From NCBI GenBank assembly GCA_029783825.1, contig JAREIK010002271.1, positions 796,017 through 860,016 on the forward strand: a DNA stretch of 64,000 bases, given 5' to 3'. Origin of the DNA: Sapria himalayana. Its lineage: Eukaryota > Streptophyta > Magnoliopsida > Malpighiales > Rafflesiaceae. Positions 23,191-33,930 of the stretch are shown piece by piece (the first letter of the stretch is position 1; each line of letters opens with the position of its first letter). A model generated the notes under the pieces. That model was given only the letters and a program-made list of their open reading frames with translations. It was not told where the DNA came from and did not search any database. The position numbers and the translations under genes are program-made.

Positions 23191-23699
23191 ATTTTCTTTT
23201 GTTGATCATAGTCAAATGTGTTAGAGCTGTCTAGAGTAGTTTTAAGCACAAAAACAAAGAGATTTATTAGTGACTCACACAATATTCAATGTGACAGATC
23301 AATTTTTAGTGAATTATTTTGGAAACAGTGTTCAATGTTCAAAGTAGAAGAATTCATTCTGAGCAGGTGTATTTGTATTGCCATATTGAGTGTACGCGAG
23401 TAAATGTTCAATGTAATGAGGTGCTCGTTTAGAGCGAGTGTTCATTCTAACAGGTTTGATTGTATATTAATAACATAAGTTAAATATAATACGATAGAAA
23501 ATATAAAAAAGAATAATTTCTGTTTAAGTTGTTTTATACGAGTAGCAATGGTACCTATTTATAAAAAAAAAAATCAGTTGTTCAAAGATGACCATAGCTG
23601 TCCACGGCTATCCATAGCTATTAATCATAGCTTTTAATCACAGCTGTTTATCATAGTTGTTTACAGCTATTCACACATAATATTCTACATTCCCCCTCA

Positions 23700-25540
23700 A
23701 ATTGGGTTGTAAATGTTAAGCAACCCTAGCTTTAATACTAACTGATCAAATCCTTTCCTTGCCAAGACGTTGGTGAAGATATCTATTGTCTGTTGGACTA
23801 TAGGAATGTAAAATAGATCCACAATTTTCTCTTCGATCTTCTCCTTGATAAAATGTCAGTCTATCTCCACATGTTTGGTTCTATCATGGTGAACTAAATT
23901 CTTTATTATGCTAATCACAGATTAATTATTACACAAGACCTATATAGATTCGTTAATATGAACCTTTAGTTCATGATAGATTCTGCTCAGCAACATACCT
24001 TCACAAATTCCTAAGGCAAGAGCTCTAAACTCGGCTTCAGCTGAGCTTCTTGCTACCACAATCTACTTTTTGCTCCTCCAAGTAACCAAATTCCCCAACA
24101 TGAATGAGAAATACCATGAGGTTGATCGTCGGTCAACAGGTGAGTCTACCCAATCAACATCGATAAAATTCTTCAGGCACCTATCACTAATTTTCTCAAA
24201 GAACAACCATTGACCATGTGCCAATTTGAGGTACCTCAAAATCTGATATATTATTTGCATGTGTTTTTCTACTGGGTTATTCATGAACTGACTAACTATG
24301 CTGATAGTGAAATTGATATTAAGTTTGTTATGCTAAAGGTAGATGAGTTTGCCGACTAACCTTTGATATCTATCCTTATCTACTGGAGCTCCATTGAATT
24401 GCATACTGAATTTTTATGGTATTCACAGGAGTTTCAGTTGGCTTGCATCCAGTCATACAAGTTTCCTTAAGAAGATCTAGTACATACTTTCTCTAGAATA
24501 CTGATATTTCAATTTTTGACCGAGAAATCTTCATGCCTATGAAATATTTGTGGTTTATTCGGGTCTTTTACTTCGAATTCTTTGGACAAAAATAATTTCA
24601 ATAATTGAAATTCTTCTTGGTTATCTTCTGTGAGAATGATGTCATCAACATAAACTATAAGGATAACCCTCCATCCTTTCTCAAGACCTTTAATAAATAT
24701 TGTATGATCTGTCTGACATTAAGTGTAGTCATGCCTCTTAAATGCCTTGATTAACTTGTCAAACCATGTCCTAGGTGATTGCTTAAGGCCATACAAGGAT
24801 TTCTTTAACTTCAGCACTAAGTCAGGCGTTTCTGGTATGTTTAAGCCTGGTGGGATCTCCAAGTTCTCTTCCTCATCGAGTTCTTCATTTAAAAAAATAT
24901 TTTTCACATCTAACTGATATAATGGTCAATCCAAATTAGTAGCTAGAGAGAGAATGACTCTTACTGTATTGAGTGTTGCAACCAGGGCAAATGTCTTCTG
25001 ACAGTCAATGTCATATGACTAAGGGCGTGTTTGTTTTTTTGGCTGAATACACCAATTTGATTTCAGCATTTAGCTATTTGTTATTTTATTTTTTACTAAC
25101 TTATCACTTAATTTTTTGAAAAAAATAGTTGATAAAAAAAAGCAAAAAAAGAAGTTATATTCAATATTAAGTAAAAGCTCACTCTCACACAATCAAAATC
25201 CTCATTTCGATCTCTTCTTATCTATTTAGCATTAAATAAAAAAACCAAATGACTTAATACTTAATACTATAAAGTACTATTTAGTATTAATCTTAAAAAA
25301 GTTATATTCAAAATTAAGTAAAAAAAATAAATGACACCTAAGTGAATCATCTTGCCACTAGATGAGCTTTGTACCTATTAATGTTGCCATCGGAGTTGTG
25401 CTTCATAGTGAAGATCCATTAGCAGCTTACTACCTTTTTCTCACTTGGCAGTTTAGTTATCACCTAGGTTTTATTTTTCTCCAGTGCCTTTGTTTCTTTG
25501 ACCACATTTTTTCATTCTAGAATGATAATTAGGGAACAGA
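23700..25540 (-). pseudogene. pol: Copia reverse transcriptase and RNase H remains
   Basis: RNase H N-part at 24284-24063 has VEKHMQIIYQILRYLKLAHG and DRRSTSWYFSFMLGNLVTWRSKK. Reverse transcriptase at 24907-24719 has KNIFLNEELDEEENLEIPPG and KKSLYGLKQSPRTWFDKL. The N-terminal reverse-transcriptase part continues beyond the 316-bp MITE: on the far side (25342-25450) the frame reads HNSDGNINRYKAHLVAR, and on the near side (24960-25019) YDIDCQKTFALVATLNTV. Stops and frameshifts are common. Confidence 0.85.
25023..25338. mobile_element. Tourist-like PIF/Harbinger MITE, 316 bp
   Basis: It begins GGGCGTGTTTGTTTTTTTGG and ends ATAAATGACACC, whose reverse complement GGTGTCATTTAT pairs with the start. 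TAA trinucleotides flank both ends (25020-25022 and 25339-25341), the target preference of PIF/Harbinger. The interior is AT-rich and non-coding. It interrupts the copia reverse transcriptase between the two blocks quoted for that gene, so the boundary can be checked against the protein. Confidence 0.85.
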
Positions 25541-27300
25541 TTACCATGTGCAATAAACTCCTGGATAAGATGTTGAGTATAATTTCTCTCTCTTTCTTAA
25601 AGCAATAAGCCTATCATCAGGTTCCTCAAGAACAATGTTATCCTCATAATCAACTAAAGCATGTGGAAGACATAAATTACCTTGTATTTGTACCGATTCA
25701 TTTGTCAGATCGAGAGTTTGGTTCTGCACAGGTAATTACTATAACCCATCAGACTATGACTTGCTTCTCCTTGTATAAACAAGAAACTCACTAGGTTGTG
25801 GTAGCGGCAGTGTATGTTCCTCAAGGAGATCATTAAACTGAGTAAGGTTTGAAAAGGCTAACTCGCTACATAGAAGAGTGAGCAGTACAACTTCCCAAGC
25901 CTAATATTTCTGAGATATATTTCTCTCCTCATGAATATCAAGTTTGGGATAAAATGATTGGTTTTCAAAAAATATGATATCCATGGATGTATAGAATCGA
26001 TGTGTGGACGGACTGTATCATTTGTACCCCTTCTAAGAAAGTGAATACCCCAAGAAAATATATTTAAGTACTTTAAGATTTAATTTCGCACAATACTGCA
26101 AGCAATGATAAAAATTTCCGATATATCAACCAATATATCTCCGATATATTCATAAATTCTAAGTATCGATATATTCATTAATATCGAAATATCTATCCTT
26201 GATTGATGGTCATATACAAATACACACCGATATATCTTTGATATATCCGATATATCCGTAAAATCCAAATACCGATATATTCGTAGAAACTGATATTTTA
26301 ATCCTTAACTGCAAGTGAATGTGAACAAATACAAACTACTCAAATATTTTAAATGAAAAAATAGACAAGACTCAAGTGTGTAGAAATAAAGTAAAGAATA
26401 TCTGGTGAGAAGTTATGAACTAGAGGACCTAAGAATGCATCTGATTGATGAGATAAGTGGCTGCAAAGACAACTTCTCAAAATGGTGTGGGACATAGGCA
26501 GTTAACATCAAGGAATGAGCAACATCAAGGATGTGCATGTTCTTATGCTCAGTTATTTCATTCTGCTGAGGTATATCAACATAGGAGTTGTGATGAATGA
26601 TTTCCTATGTTGAAAGATATCTCTCAAGGAATATTCAAAGAATTCCCTGTCATTGTTAGTCTCCAAGACTTAAGTTTTGGTTTGAAACTGGGTCTAGATC
26701 ATGGTGCGAAATTTTTTAAATAAGGTTCCCAATTCGGTTGTTTTTTTCATGGGATATAGCCATGTGAGACGGATGTGATCATCCACAAATAAGACAGATC
26801 ATCATGCATAATTAATATTATTTACCTGTGGGATCCCCATTTATCACTATGAATAGGAAAGAAAGACTGGGATGATGCATATGGGTACATTGGATAAGCA
26901 GTATGAGAATGTTTTGACGAATGGCACAGTTCACATTGAAAAGAAGTAAGCTTTTTATTGATAAATTATGAAATAAATAATTTTTGAATATAAACAAAAT
27001 GTAAATGACCTAATTGAGTGTGAGACAACATAACTTCACTTTCTTTATTTGATTCTAATAGATCACATTGAGTAGATAAACTGGCAACCCTTAGAGTTTG
27101 TCTAGATCTGGATTTACAAGCTTGAATGTGATATAGTTCATCAACCATTTTAGCATTGTCAATTTCCATCTCCAACATCGGAATCTAAAATTTAAAAATA
27201 TCATAGGTAAAGTGATCACTGCATTCCATATTTTTAACCAATTTATTAATTTACAACAGGTTACAAGATAACCTAGAAACATAGAGAACATCATATAAAG
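25541..27300 (-). pseudogene. pol: Copia integrase remains
   Basis: Minus strand. The N-terminal zinc-binding part is near 27178-26966 (LGHLHFVYIQKLF). The core follows from about 26960, with IHSDKWG carrying the first catalytic aspartate. The C-terminal extension includes FVFVHIHLQ before the 205-bp MITE and YCAKLNLKVLKYIFLGYS after it, so the MITE lies inside this coding region. The hinge to reverse transcriptase is at 25541-25729. Many stops are present. Confidence 0.8.
26103..26307 (-). mobile_element. 205-bp hAT-type MITE with GATATATC motifs, copy 1
   Basis: The flanks are a perfect 8-bp duplication ACTGCAAG (26095-26102 and 26308-26315). The ends are inverted: CAATGATAAAAATTTC at the left; TAAGGATTAAAATATC read inward from the right. 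Inside are many GATATATC/CGATATATC palindromes. Its reverse complement aligns along the full 205 bp with 47736-47940. No coding capacity. The orientation is given relative to that second copy. Confidence 0.9.
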
Positions 27301-27312
27301 TGATGACATTGG

Positions 27313-27513
27313 TCACCAATATTGACCCAATGCCCTCAACTTGAGAGATAAATCCATCATCATTACTATCATCTGTCTATCAGAAGGACAGTAAGATGTG
27401 AATAGATATTTTGTCCCTATCATATGATCAGAAGTATCAGAGTCCGCAATCAACACCTCATTGTGTGAAGTATTAAAACATATATGATTATTTTTTGCAG
27501 CGATGAAACCCAC
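27313..27513 (-). pseudogene. pol: Copia protease remains
   Basis: NEVLIADSDTSDHMIGTKYLF matches the active-site region of copia proteases, normally D-S-G-A-S/T-D-H-M. The glycine after the catalytic D-S is replaced by aspartate. It lies between the zinc knuckle and integrase. Confidence 0.82.
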
Positions 27514-27559
27514 TGAGAAGCTTTTTTGACTTTGGAGCTATTGAAACATTGTCGTCAAA

Positions 27560-28610
27560 GTGTCTACCATCTACTATATGCTAAATACAAAGACTCCAAT
27601 AAGTTTGTTTTCTTTGCCCACAATAATATTTCCACGACTTTCCTTAGGCTTCCAACTAGTGGGCTTTCCATGAATCTTATAGCATTTATCACGAGTGTGT
27701 ATGGGCTTCTTACAATGATCACACCAGGGTCTGTTACCCTTCTTTTTGTCATAGTCTGGACTATTTTTTGCCACCATCACTGGAGAGTGATCTTTTGTTA
27801 CCAAGGATAAAGAGTGGTCCGAACCCTGTATGTCTCCCATCATTACCTACTTTCGGAGTTCCTCCCTACGTACCTCTGAGAATGCATCATGAAGGCCCGG
27901 TAGGGGCTTGATGGCCAATACACAACCCTAAACATCATCTAGGTTTTTGTTGAGCCCAGCCAAGAACTTCTTAGTCCTATCTTCATTGAATCGTTTGAAT
28001 CGACGTCTATCTTCAACATAGCTCCAAGCATGCATGTGGACTGAATCAAACTGCTACCATAGACGAGAAAGGCATTATAATATTGAGTAATAGTCAGATC
28101 ACCTTGTCTTAACTCATGGATGACTATTTTGACTTCGAACATGATTGGAATATTGTCTTGAGTGAAGTAAGATGCAAGTGCAGCTTCCCAAATCTCATGT
28201 GCTTTCTCGTAGAGTATAAAATTTTCTCCAATTTCAACTGTCATATAGTTGATCAACCATAACTTGATGGTGTTATTCTCCATCTTCCATCTTCAATAGG
28301 AGGCATCCTCGTGTTCCGGAGATTGGAGTTATCCATTCAAGTAGTCATATTTGTTTTTTTCACTGATGAACATAAGAATCAAACTTGACTATTACAAATA
28401 ATTATTCTCATTCAATTTATGGCTGGTGATGGGGAATAAGATATTGCCTGTGATAATAGAATTGTCATCTAATCGTATCCTCTGAATAATGATATCAGAG
28501 ATGAACAAAATGGTCTGACCCTTGTTATCTGCTGTCATTCTCGAAATTAGTGTTGATACTAGACCACAGTTATCCAGAGCTATCCATAATTGTCCACAAC
28601 TATTTATCAC
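27560..28610 (-). pseudogene. gag: Copia gag remains with zinc knuckle
   Basis: The N-terminal part at 28610-28392 has the ILFPITSHKLNENNYL block that opens many plant copia gag proteins. The body at 28283-27939 has KLWLINYMTVEIGENFILY and AHEIWEAALASYFTQDN, and HELRQGDLTITQYYNAF. The knuckle at about 27735-27680 reads CDHCKKPIHTRDKCYKIHGK, a C-x2-C-x4-H-x4-C pattern that is intact. Frameshifts separate the parts. Confidence 0.87.
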
Positions 28611-28749
28611 ACTTATTTACAGCTGTTCACACATAATATTTCACGAATATAATAAAAATTAAATAATTAATCTTTCATATAATTTTGTTATAAATAATAG
28701 AGTTAACTAGAAGAATCATATTAATTAAAAATTTATACTTATATTAATA

Positions 28750-29600
28750 AGTGTACCTGCTTGAGCACAATCTAAAATGTCAATCTCTGTAAGAATATCA
28801 ATCACATATCCTCTCTATGAAAATAATCTCTCTTCTTGAATATGCCACATTTATACCAAGAAAGTATCCAAGTCTTCCAATATCTTTCGTCTAAAACTAT
28901 GACTGATGATATCCTTTAAGTTTGGTGATTCTAAACTTCTTCCATAATCAAAGTATCATCCACTAGCACAATGAAATCATTTTGCCATCAAAACTCACCT
29001 AAGAAATAAACAAAATACCATAACACGTGTATCCAAAAAAAATGATTATTCATAAAAACCTCAAAACCAATCTCTCAATAATCACTTCAGGTCATATAAT
29101 ATCTTCATGAACTGATGTATCCTTCATCTACGAGATGTTGCAAATAAAATACAAGTATATATAAAACTTATATTAGCAATTAGAGAATATAAAGATAATT
29201 CACATCAAATATCTGAATAAATTTCCTCGCTACAATTCTCGCTTTAAGACAATCTATCTATCCATATAAATTTTTCTTCAAGATGAAAACTCACATGCAA
29301 CCAACAATATATTTTTCATAGATCATATTATTAGGTTTCAAGTCTTATTAGAGTAAATAATATCTATCTCTTACAAGTTAGAACATGATATAGTGTTATC
29401 CTGAGAAAGATAATACCTTAGAATGAGACCAAAGTATCCTAATAATATCAACATGAGTAATAAAAAAAAGTGAATGAATGAAGAAGATAGGTACACAATA
29501 ATACATCTAAGATAAGATATTAAGTATAACTTATTTTCCTTTCCAAAGAATGATCAAAAGGCGAAGACCACAAGGAATTGCTGCATGATCATCTGGTTCC
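28750..29600 (-). pseudogene. Copia reverse-transcriptase fragment
   Basis: The minus strand reads a decayed reverse transcriptase: an IDCLKARIVARKF block near 29250 and then ESPNLKDIISHSF, KILEDLDTFLV and RGYVIDILTEIDILDCAQ toward 28760. These correspond to the region between the palm and the connection of copia reverse transcriptase. Many stops occur and no LTRs were found. Confidence 0.65.
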
Positions 29601-29639
29601 TCAATAAATGCATCTCTATGCTGAGCATGTTAGTATGTT

Positions 29640-30064
29640 CACACCTCCAAGCATAAACTTAAGCATAGGGGGCACGGCAATGCATGATTGTGGTTCCTCG
29701 CCTGTGAGAAAGTGTTGCCCCTTAAAAGGCACTACTTAAACATAGAAAGGATGTGTCTATACCTACCTCCCTCACCATGTTTGAGTGCATATGTCTCCCT
29801 CCCCATGTTTGAGTGCATTTGCCTCCCTCCCCATGTTTGAGTGCATTTGCCCCCCTCCCCATGTTTGAGTGCATTTGCCTCCCGCCCCCACAACAAGGTA
29901 CATGCCTTCCTCCTCTTTTGCACATTTTTATGTATTGATTCCCATGTCATGCTGGGCATGGCATGGGAATCATACCATAATATGTCTAGCACGGCATGGT
30001 GGCATGATCGTGCCTAGCAAAAACAAGTCATACCAGGACGGCACGACCCAGTTGAAACCTCTAC
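29640..30064. repeat. GC-rich hAT-like repeat end with a 28-bp tandem array nearby
   Basis: The right edge reads GACCCAGTTGAAACCTCTA (to 30064); its reverse complement TAGAGGTTTCAACTGGGTC is the same end type as at 3676 and 47556. The body (29930-30050) contains GGCATGGCATGGGAATC and AGCACGGCATGG. I could not find a matching left end or duplication. The open frames on the minus strand here come from the tandem array. Confidence 0.45.
29767..29884. repeat. 28-bp tandem repeat, about four units
   Basis: CATGTTTGAGTGCATTTG recurs at 29776, 29804, 29832 and 29860, exactly 28 bp apart, with CTCCCTCCC between. Few differences between units suggest a recent expansion. Confidence 0.9.
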
Positions 30065-30129
30065 ATCTAGTTGAATAATAGTCATGTAGCTAATTTTTTT
30101 TATGATTATCTTGTAAGTAGTTGAATCAA

Positions 30130-30540
30130 TTGCATGAGTCGAATCTAAAATTAAATCATTATCTAGAACAATATGAATAGTTACTAAAACAAAACAAAAA
30201 AGTCTAACTTATTTAAGAGTATCAAACGCATAACTCCTATGTGATAAAAGGATATATCTCCTAGAATAAATCAATTCTATGCCAAGAAAATAACTAAATC
30301 TTTCAAGATTATTTGTCTGGAAGTACGACTAAAGAAACTCCTTGAATTGAGAGATTCACAACTATTGAATCATTTGACTCTTCAATAGACCTCTCTTTAA
30401 TCTGAGCAGGTTATGTATATCTCTTCCTCCTATTATAGGTTCCAAGTCCTAGGTTGTCAGATCTTCCTTTTTCTACCTCATCATGAATCCAAATTGAAAT
30501 AACTTGTTAATTAATGTATCATCTGGACTCGAGTGAGATT
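30130..30540 (-). pseudogene. Copia reverse-transcriptase fragment
   Basis: The minus strand near 30360-30210 reads SQFKEFL, SYFQTNNLERFSYFLGIEL and LLSHRSYAFDTLK, the part of copia reverse transcriptase after the palm. It is separate from the fragment at 28750-29600, since both contain the same protein region. Stops are frequent. Confidence 0.6.
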
Positions 30541-32720
30541 TCTTCTTCTGGAGGAACCTCACTTTCTCCATAGTCACCAAGATTTGTACATATTAGTACA
30601 TCTTTTGATCTCTTACTCTTTTTAGACTCACTAGTAAACATGCATCCTGAGGCAATCTTCTCTCAAATGAAGTGACAGTCTACTTTAATATGTTTGGTCT
30701 TTTCATGAAAGATTAGGTTGGAAACAATGTGTAGAGTCACTTGGTTATCACATACAAGCATCATTTAGATATTAGTTCCAAATCTTAACTCATAAATAAG
30801 CTGTTTGAGCCATATAAGTTCACAAGTTGTCAAAGTCATTACTTTATACTCAATTTCAGCACTAGACCTGACCACTATATTTTATTTCTTACTTTTCCCA
30901 GATATTAAGTTACCTGAAAGTCATTACAGGCGAGTCTGCCCAATCTAAGTCACAATATCCAACAATCTAGGTGTGAAATTTGTTTTCATATAACTTTCAT
31001 TGGCCTAGTATTCTTTTGACATATTGGAGAATATGGATCACAGCATCATAATGGATATCACATGATAATTGCAAAAACTAATAACTACACTCACAGGAAA
31101 AGAAATGTCGGACTAAGTAATAGTGAGGTAGTTTAGTCTTCCTACTATTCGTTGATATCTCCCTGAATCTTGTAGAGTACAAACTTGATATTTAGATGGA
31201 TAGGAGTGTCTACTAATTTACAATCTAGAAAAACTAGTTTCCTCCAATATATTCAAGACACTTGCTCTGAAACTTGACCACACCAGAACTAGACTGAGCT
31301 ATCTCAATTCTCAAAAAATACTTGAGTTTTTCCAAGTCTTTTGTTTGAAAGTAACTGAAGAGATGTTTAAATTTTTGAATATCATCATAATTATTACCTA
31401 TTATAATAATATTGTCCACATAAATAATCAGATAGATACACTATCTTGATGATGTATGATGATAGAATACAGAGTAGTCTGATTTGTTTTGAGTCATATC
31501 AAACTCCTATACCACAGAGCTAAAGCGGTCAAACCAAATCCTAGGGTACTACTTTATGTCATATAAGGAACAACATAACCTGCATACTAAACCAAACTCC
31601 CCCTAAGCAATAAATCCTGACATTTGCTCCATATATACCGCCTTAACTATATCTCCATAGAGAGGCATTTTTTATATTTAACTGATACAAATGCCAAGAA
31701 CCCCGCGGCCATAGAGAAGAGAAGAATAAAAGCCATCTTGGCAACAAAAGATAATGTGTCAAAGTAATTGGACCAATATACTCAAGTATACCACTTGACT
31801 ACCAAATGAGCCTTAAGACTATATACCTGACCATATGGACCAATCTCAAAAAAATAAATCCAATGGCAACCAATAAGGGACTTTCCAGCAAGGGGACGAG
31901 ATCTCACGTGCTAGTAAAATGCAAAACATCTATTTATCAACCATTACCTGTTTCCAGCCCAAATGAAAGATGGTCTCATGGATAATGTGAGGAATAAAAA
32001 TAGAAGACAGCATAAATAAAAATAAAATATGATAAAAACAGACAATAATAAAATAGAAAAGTATAAATAGGATGAGAAATACGAAATGAAAAAGTACCTT
32101 TCCGAATGACAATTGAAAAGTCAATGGGAGATTGCAAGACCGGCAACGAGGAGGAGGGTTCCATGGGAGATGAGTAATCAGGAGGCTTGTTGATGGTATG
32201 CGGATAATGAGTTTAAACCTTTAAAGAATGAGGTGGAGTAACTAGAGACTCAAAGGATAAGGATGAATAAGAAATGATGAGAAGCATAGATAAGACCTCA
32301 AGAGCATGAAACAACAAGGTAGAGAAAAGAAAAGTATGTTCAAAAAATATGACTTCAACAGACATAAAATATCGATTTATATCGAAAAAATAGCAATGAT
32401 ACTCATGTTGAAGGTGAGAATAGAAAAGAAAGATACACTTCATTACCTTAGCAGAAAGTTTATCTTGGCCAGGAGTAAGGATATAGACAAAACAAATACG
32501 ACCAAAAACACGCAGAGGAATACCAAATAAGAATTAATTAAGAAAAAAAAAAGAGAATAAGTAACTTAATCATCTAGGACAAAAGAGGACATGCAATTGA
32601 TAAAATAACGATCGATTAAGATAGTATCCACCCAAAAATATTGAAAAATTTTATGATGAAGGAGAAGAGTACGATTCTTGTGCTCAACTACCCCATTTTT
32701 AAAAAATTAGTCATTTAAAA
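30540..32720 (-). pseudogene. Copia pol relic: integrase C-terminus, reverse transcriptase, RNase H
   Basis: From high to low coordinates the minus strand reads an integrase end (NGVVEHKNRTL near 32690, then CFVYILTPGQDKLSAKVMKC and LFYSHLQHEYHCYF near 32460-32400). A hinge with PIDFSIVIRKGTFSFRISHP follows near 32120. Reverse transcriptase follows, with a palm stretch DNIIIIGNNYDDIQKFKHLF and DLEKLKYFLRIEIAQSSSGVV at 31419-31234. RNase H remains lie at 31000-30650. No protease, gag or LTRs are present, so it is truncated at the 5' side. Confidence 0.82.
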
Positions 32721-33065
32721 ATTGGCATGCTCCGTCTACATGACAATTTTTTTGGCATTTAGGTGGCTTTTGTGGCACTTGGCAGTCCAATGTGAGTAGG
32801 GTGGGTGCTACTATGACACTTGGTAGTGTCGCTGCCAACAGCCAACCACATGTAGTTTGCAAGACTACGGCCACAACATACAATGCAAGTGATGCAAGTG
32901 ATGCAAGTGATGCAAGTGCACTACCTGCTACCATTAGGCACTAGCCTAGCCAATAGCATTGTTGTGCCAAAGATGGCCTGACCTAGTACAACCATGTCCG
33001 ACCTAGCACGACCCAACATGCCCAAAATTTTGGTTATACTAGTCTGACACAACCCATTTGATACC
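32721..33065. repeat. GC-rich repeat fragment with GATGCAAGT tandem units
   Basis: The right end, CCCATTTGATACCTTTG near 33055-33070, in reverse resembles the AGGTGTCAAATGGG ends of the GC-rich hAT-like family. The interior has AGCACGACCCAACATG. Four GATGCAAGT units lie at about 32880-32920. The left boundary is not clear. Confidence 0.4.
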
Positions 33066-33427
33066 TTTGTATCTTCAAAAATATGCTCAAAGGAGAATCA
33101 ATATATTTTCTCTCTTTCAAGCTAGATAATTTTGATATTGTGTCAGAAGGTAGTTCTGTGATTTAGTATAGTTTGAAGATTTATTTATCTATTTATTTAT
33201 TTATTTTTTGTTACATTATTTTGAAATATCTTACATGCGAGTTATTTCAAATCATATATATAATTTTATATTATCAATTTTGAATTAATGAATGAAAAAA
33301 ATATTTTATTTTTCCTAATATTTTTCTCCCCTCTCTATTCTCCTTTCTCTCTTCTCAAATCTTGTAGAAACTCTGATTGATTCTACAATAACGACAAGGT
33401 TATAGCCGAAACTATAAGTCAACATGG
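33066..33427. other. AT-rich spacer
   Basis: No gene seen; short (ATTT)n-like run near 33180-33210. Confidence 0.45.
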
Positions 33428-33930
33428 CTGTTACAATTAATTATTTTTTTCTTTATTTTTTCTTATGTTGTATTATGGTTGAAAGAATCTAACATGTAGG
33501 TTGTCTCAATCTAATTATCCCATTTTATAAGAGCTTCTCTTGAATAATATTTCTACAAAGTTTTGTATAGTGAGTCATTTTGATTTGTAGCTTGAATTTC
33601 TACTTCTGCATGATATCATAGTCAAAGCTTAATAGAGAAAATATCAAAATTAGGCTTTGCTATAAAGGGAGGTGTGTACTATAACACCAAACTACATACA
33701 TACTCACGTGTAATAGTACATATGTGTACTATAGTAGGTAAAATCATATGCACAAACACGTATGATGTATCAATATCACACATCCACCAGTGTGTTATTG
33801 ACATTGAGGTGCAATGTGTTATCATCATAAGGTACAACAAGTGTGTGCTTGTAGTATGTGCATGAGTGTGTGCTTGTAGTGTGGGGCAACATGTAAGATG
33901 TGACACTAATATCATCAATGTAATAACATT
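33428..33930 (+). repeat. LTR-like dispersed repeat R1, copy at 33.4 kb
   Basis: It starts TGTTACAATTAATTAT and a T-rich run, then GTAGGTTGTCTCAATCTAA and TTATAAGAGCTTCTCTTGAA, then CACGTGTAATAGTACATATG. These blocks are colinear with 18027-18400. The end is not defined. Confidence 0.5.

Larger units (their letters stand above)
21309..23462 (-). mobile_element. Pogo/Tigger-type (Tc1-mariner) transposon, 2.15 kb
   Basis: The ends are inverted: CAATCAAACCTGCCTAGAAT at 21309 and CAATCAAACCTGTTAGAATG read inward from 23462, agreeing over about 26 bp. TA dinucleotides flank both ends (21307-21308 and 23463-23464), the target duplication of the Tc1/mariner superfamily. A DDE transposase of the pogo class is encoded on the minus strand. 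A 284-bp LINE tail is inserted at 21973-22256. Confidence 0.88.
23470..28660 (-). mobile_element. Ty1/copia element, degraded, carrying two MITEs
   Basis: Related LTR-like stretches lie at about 23570-23692 and 28560-28645; both contain CAGCT(A/G)TTCACACATAATAT. Between them gag, protease, integrase, reverse transcriptase and RNase H remains run in copia order on the minus strand. A purine tract (TTGAGGGGGAA, minus strand) lies at about 23693-23705. The right LTR is short and joins gag with no clear primer site, suggesting a deletion. A PIF/Harbinger MITE (25023-25338) and a 205-bp hAT-type MITE (26103-26307) are inserted in pol. Confidence 0.8.
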
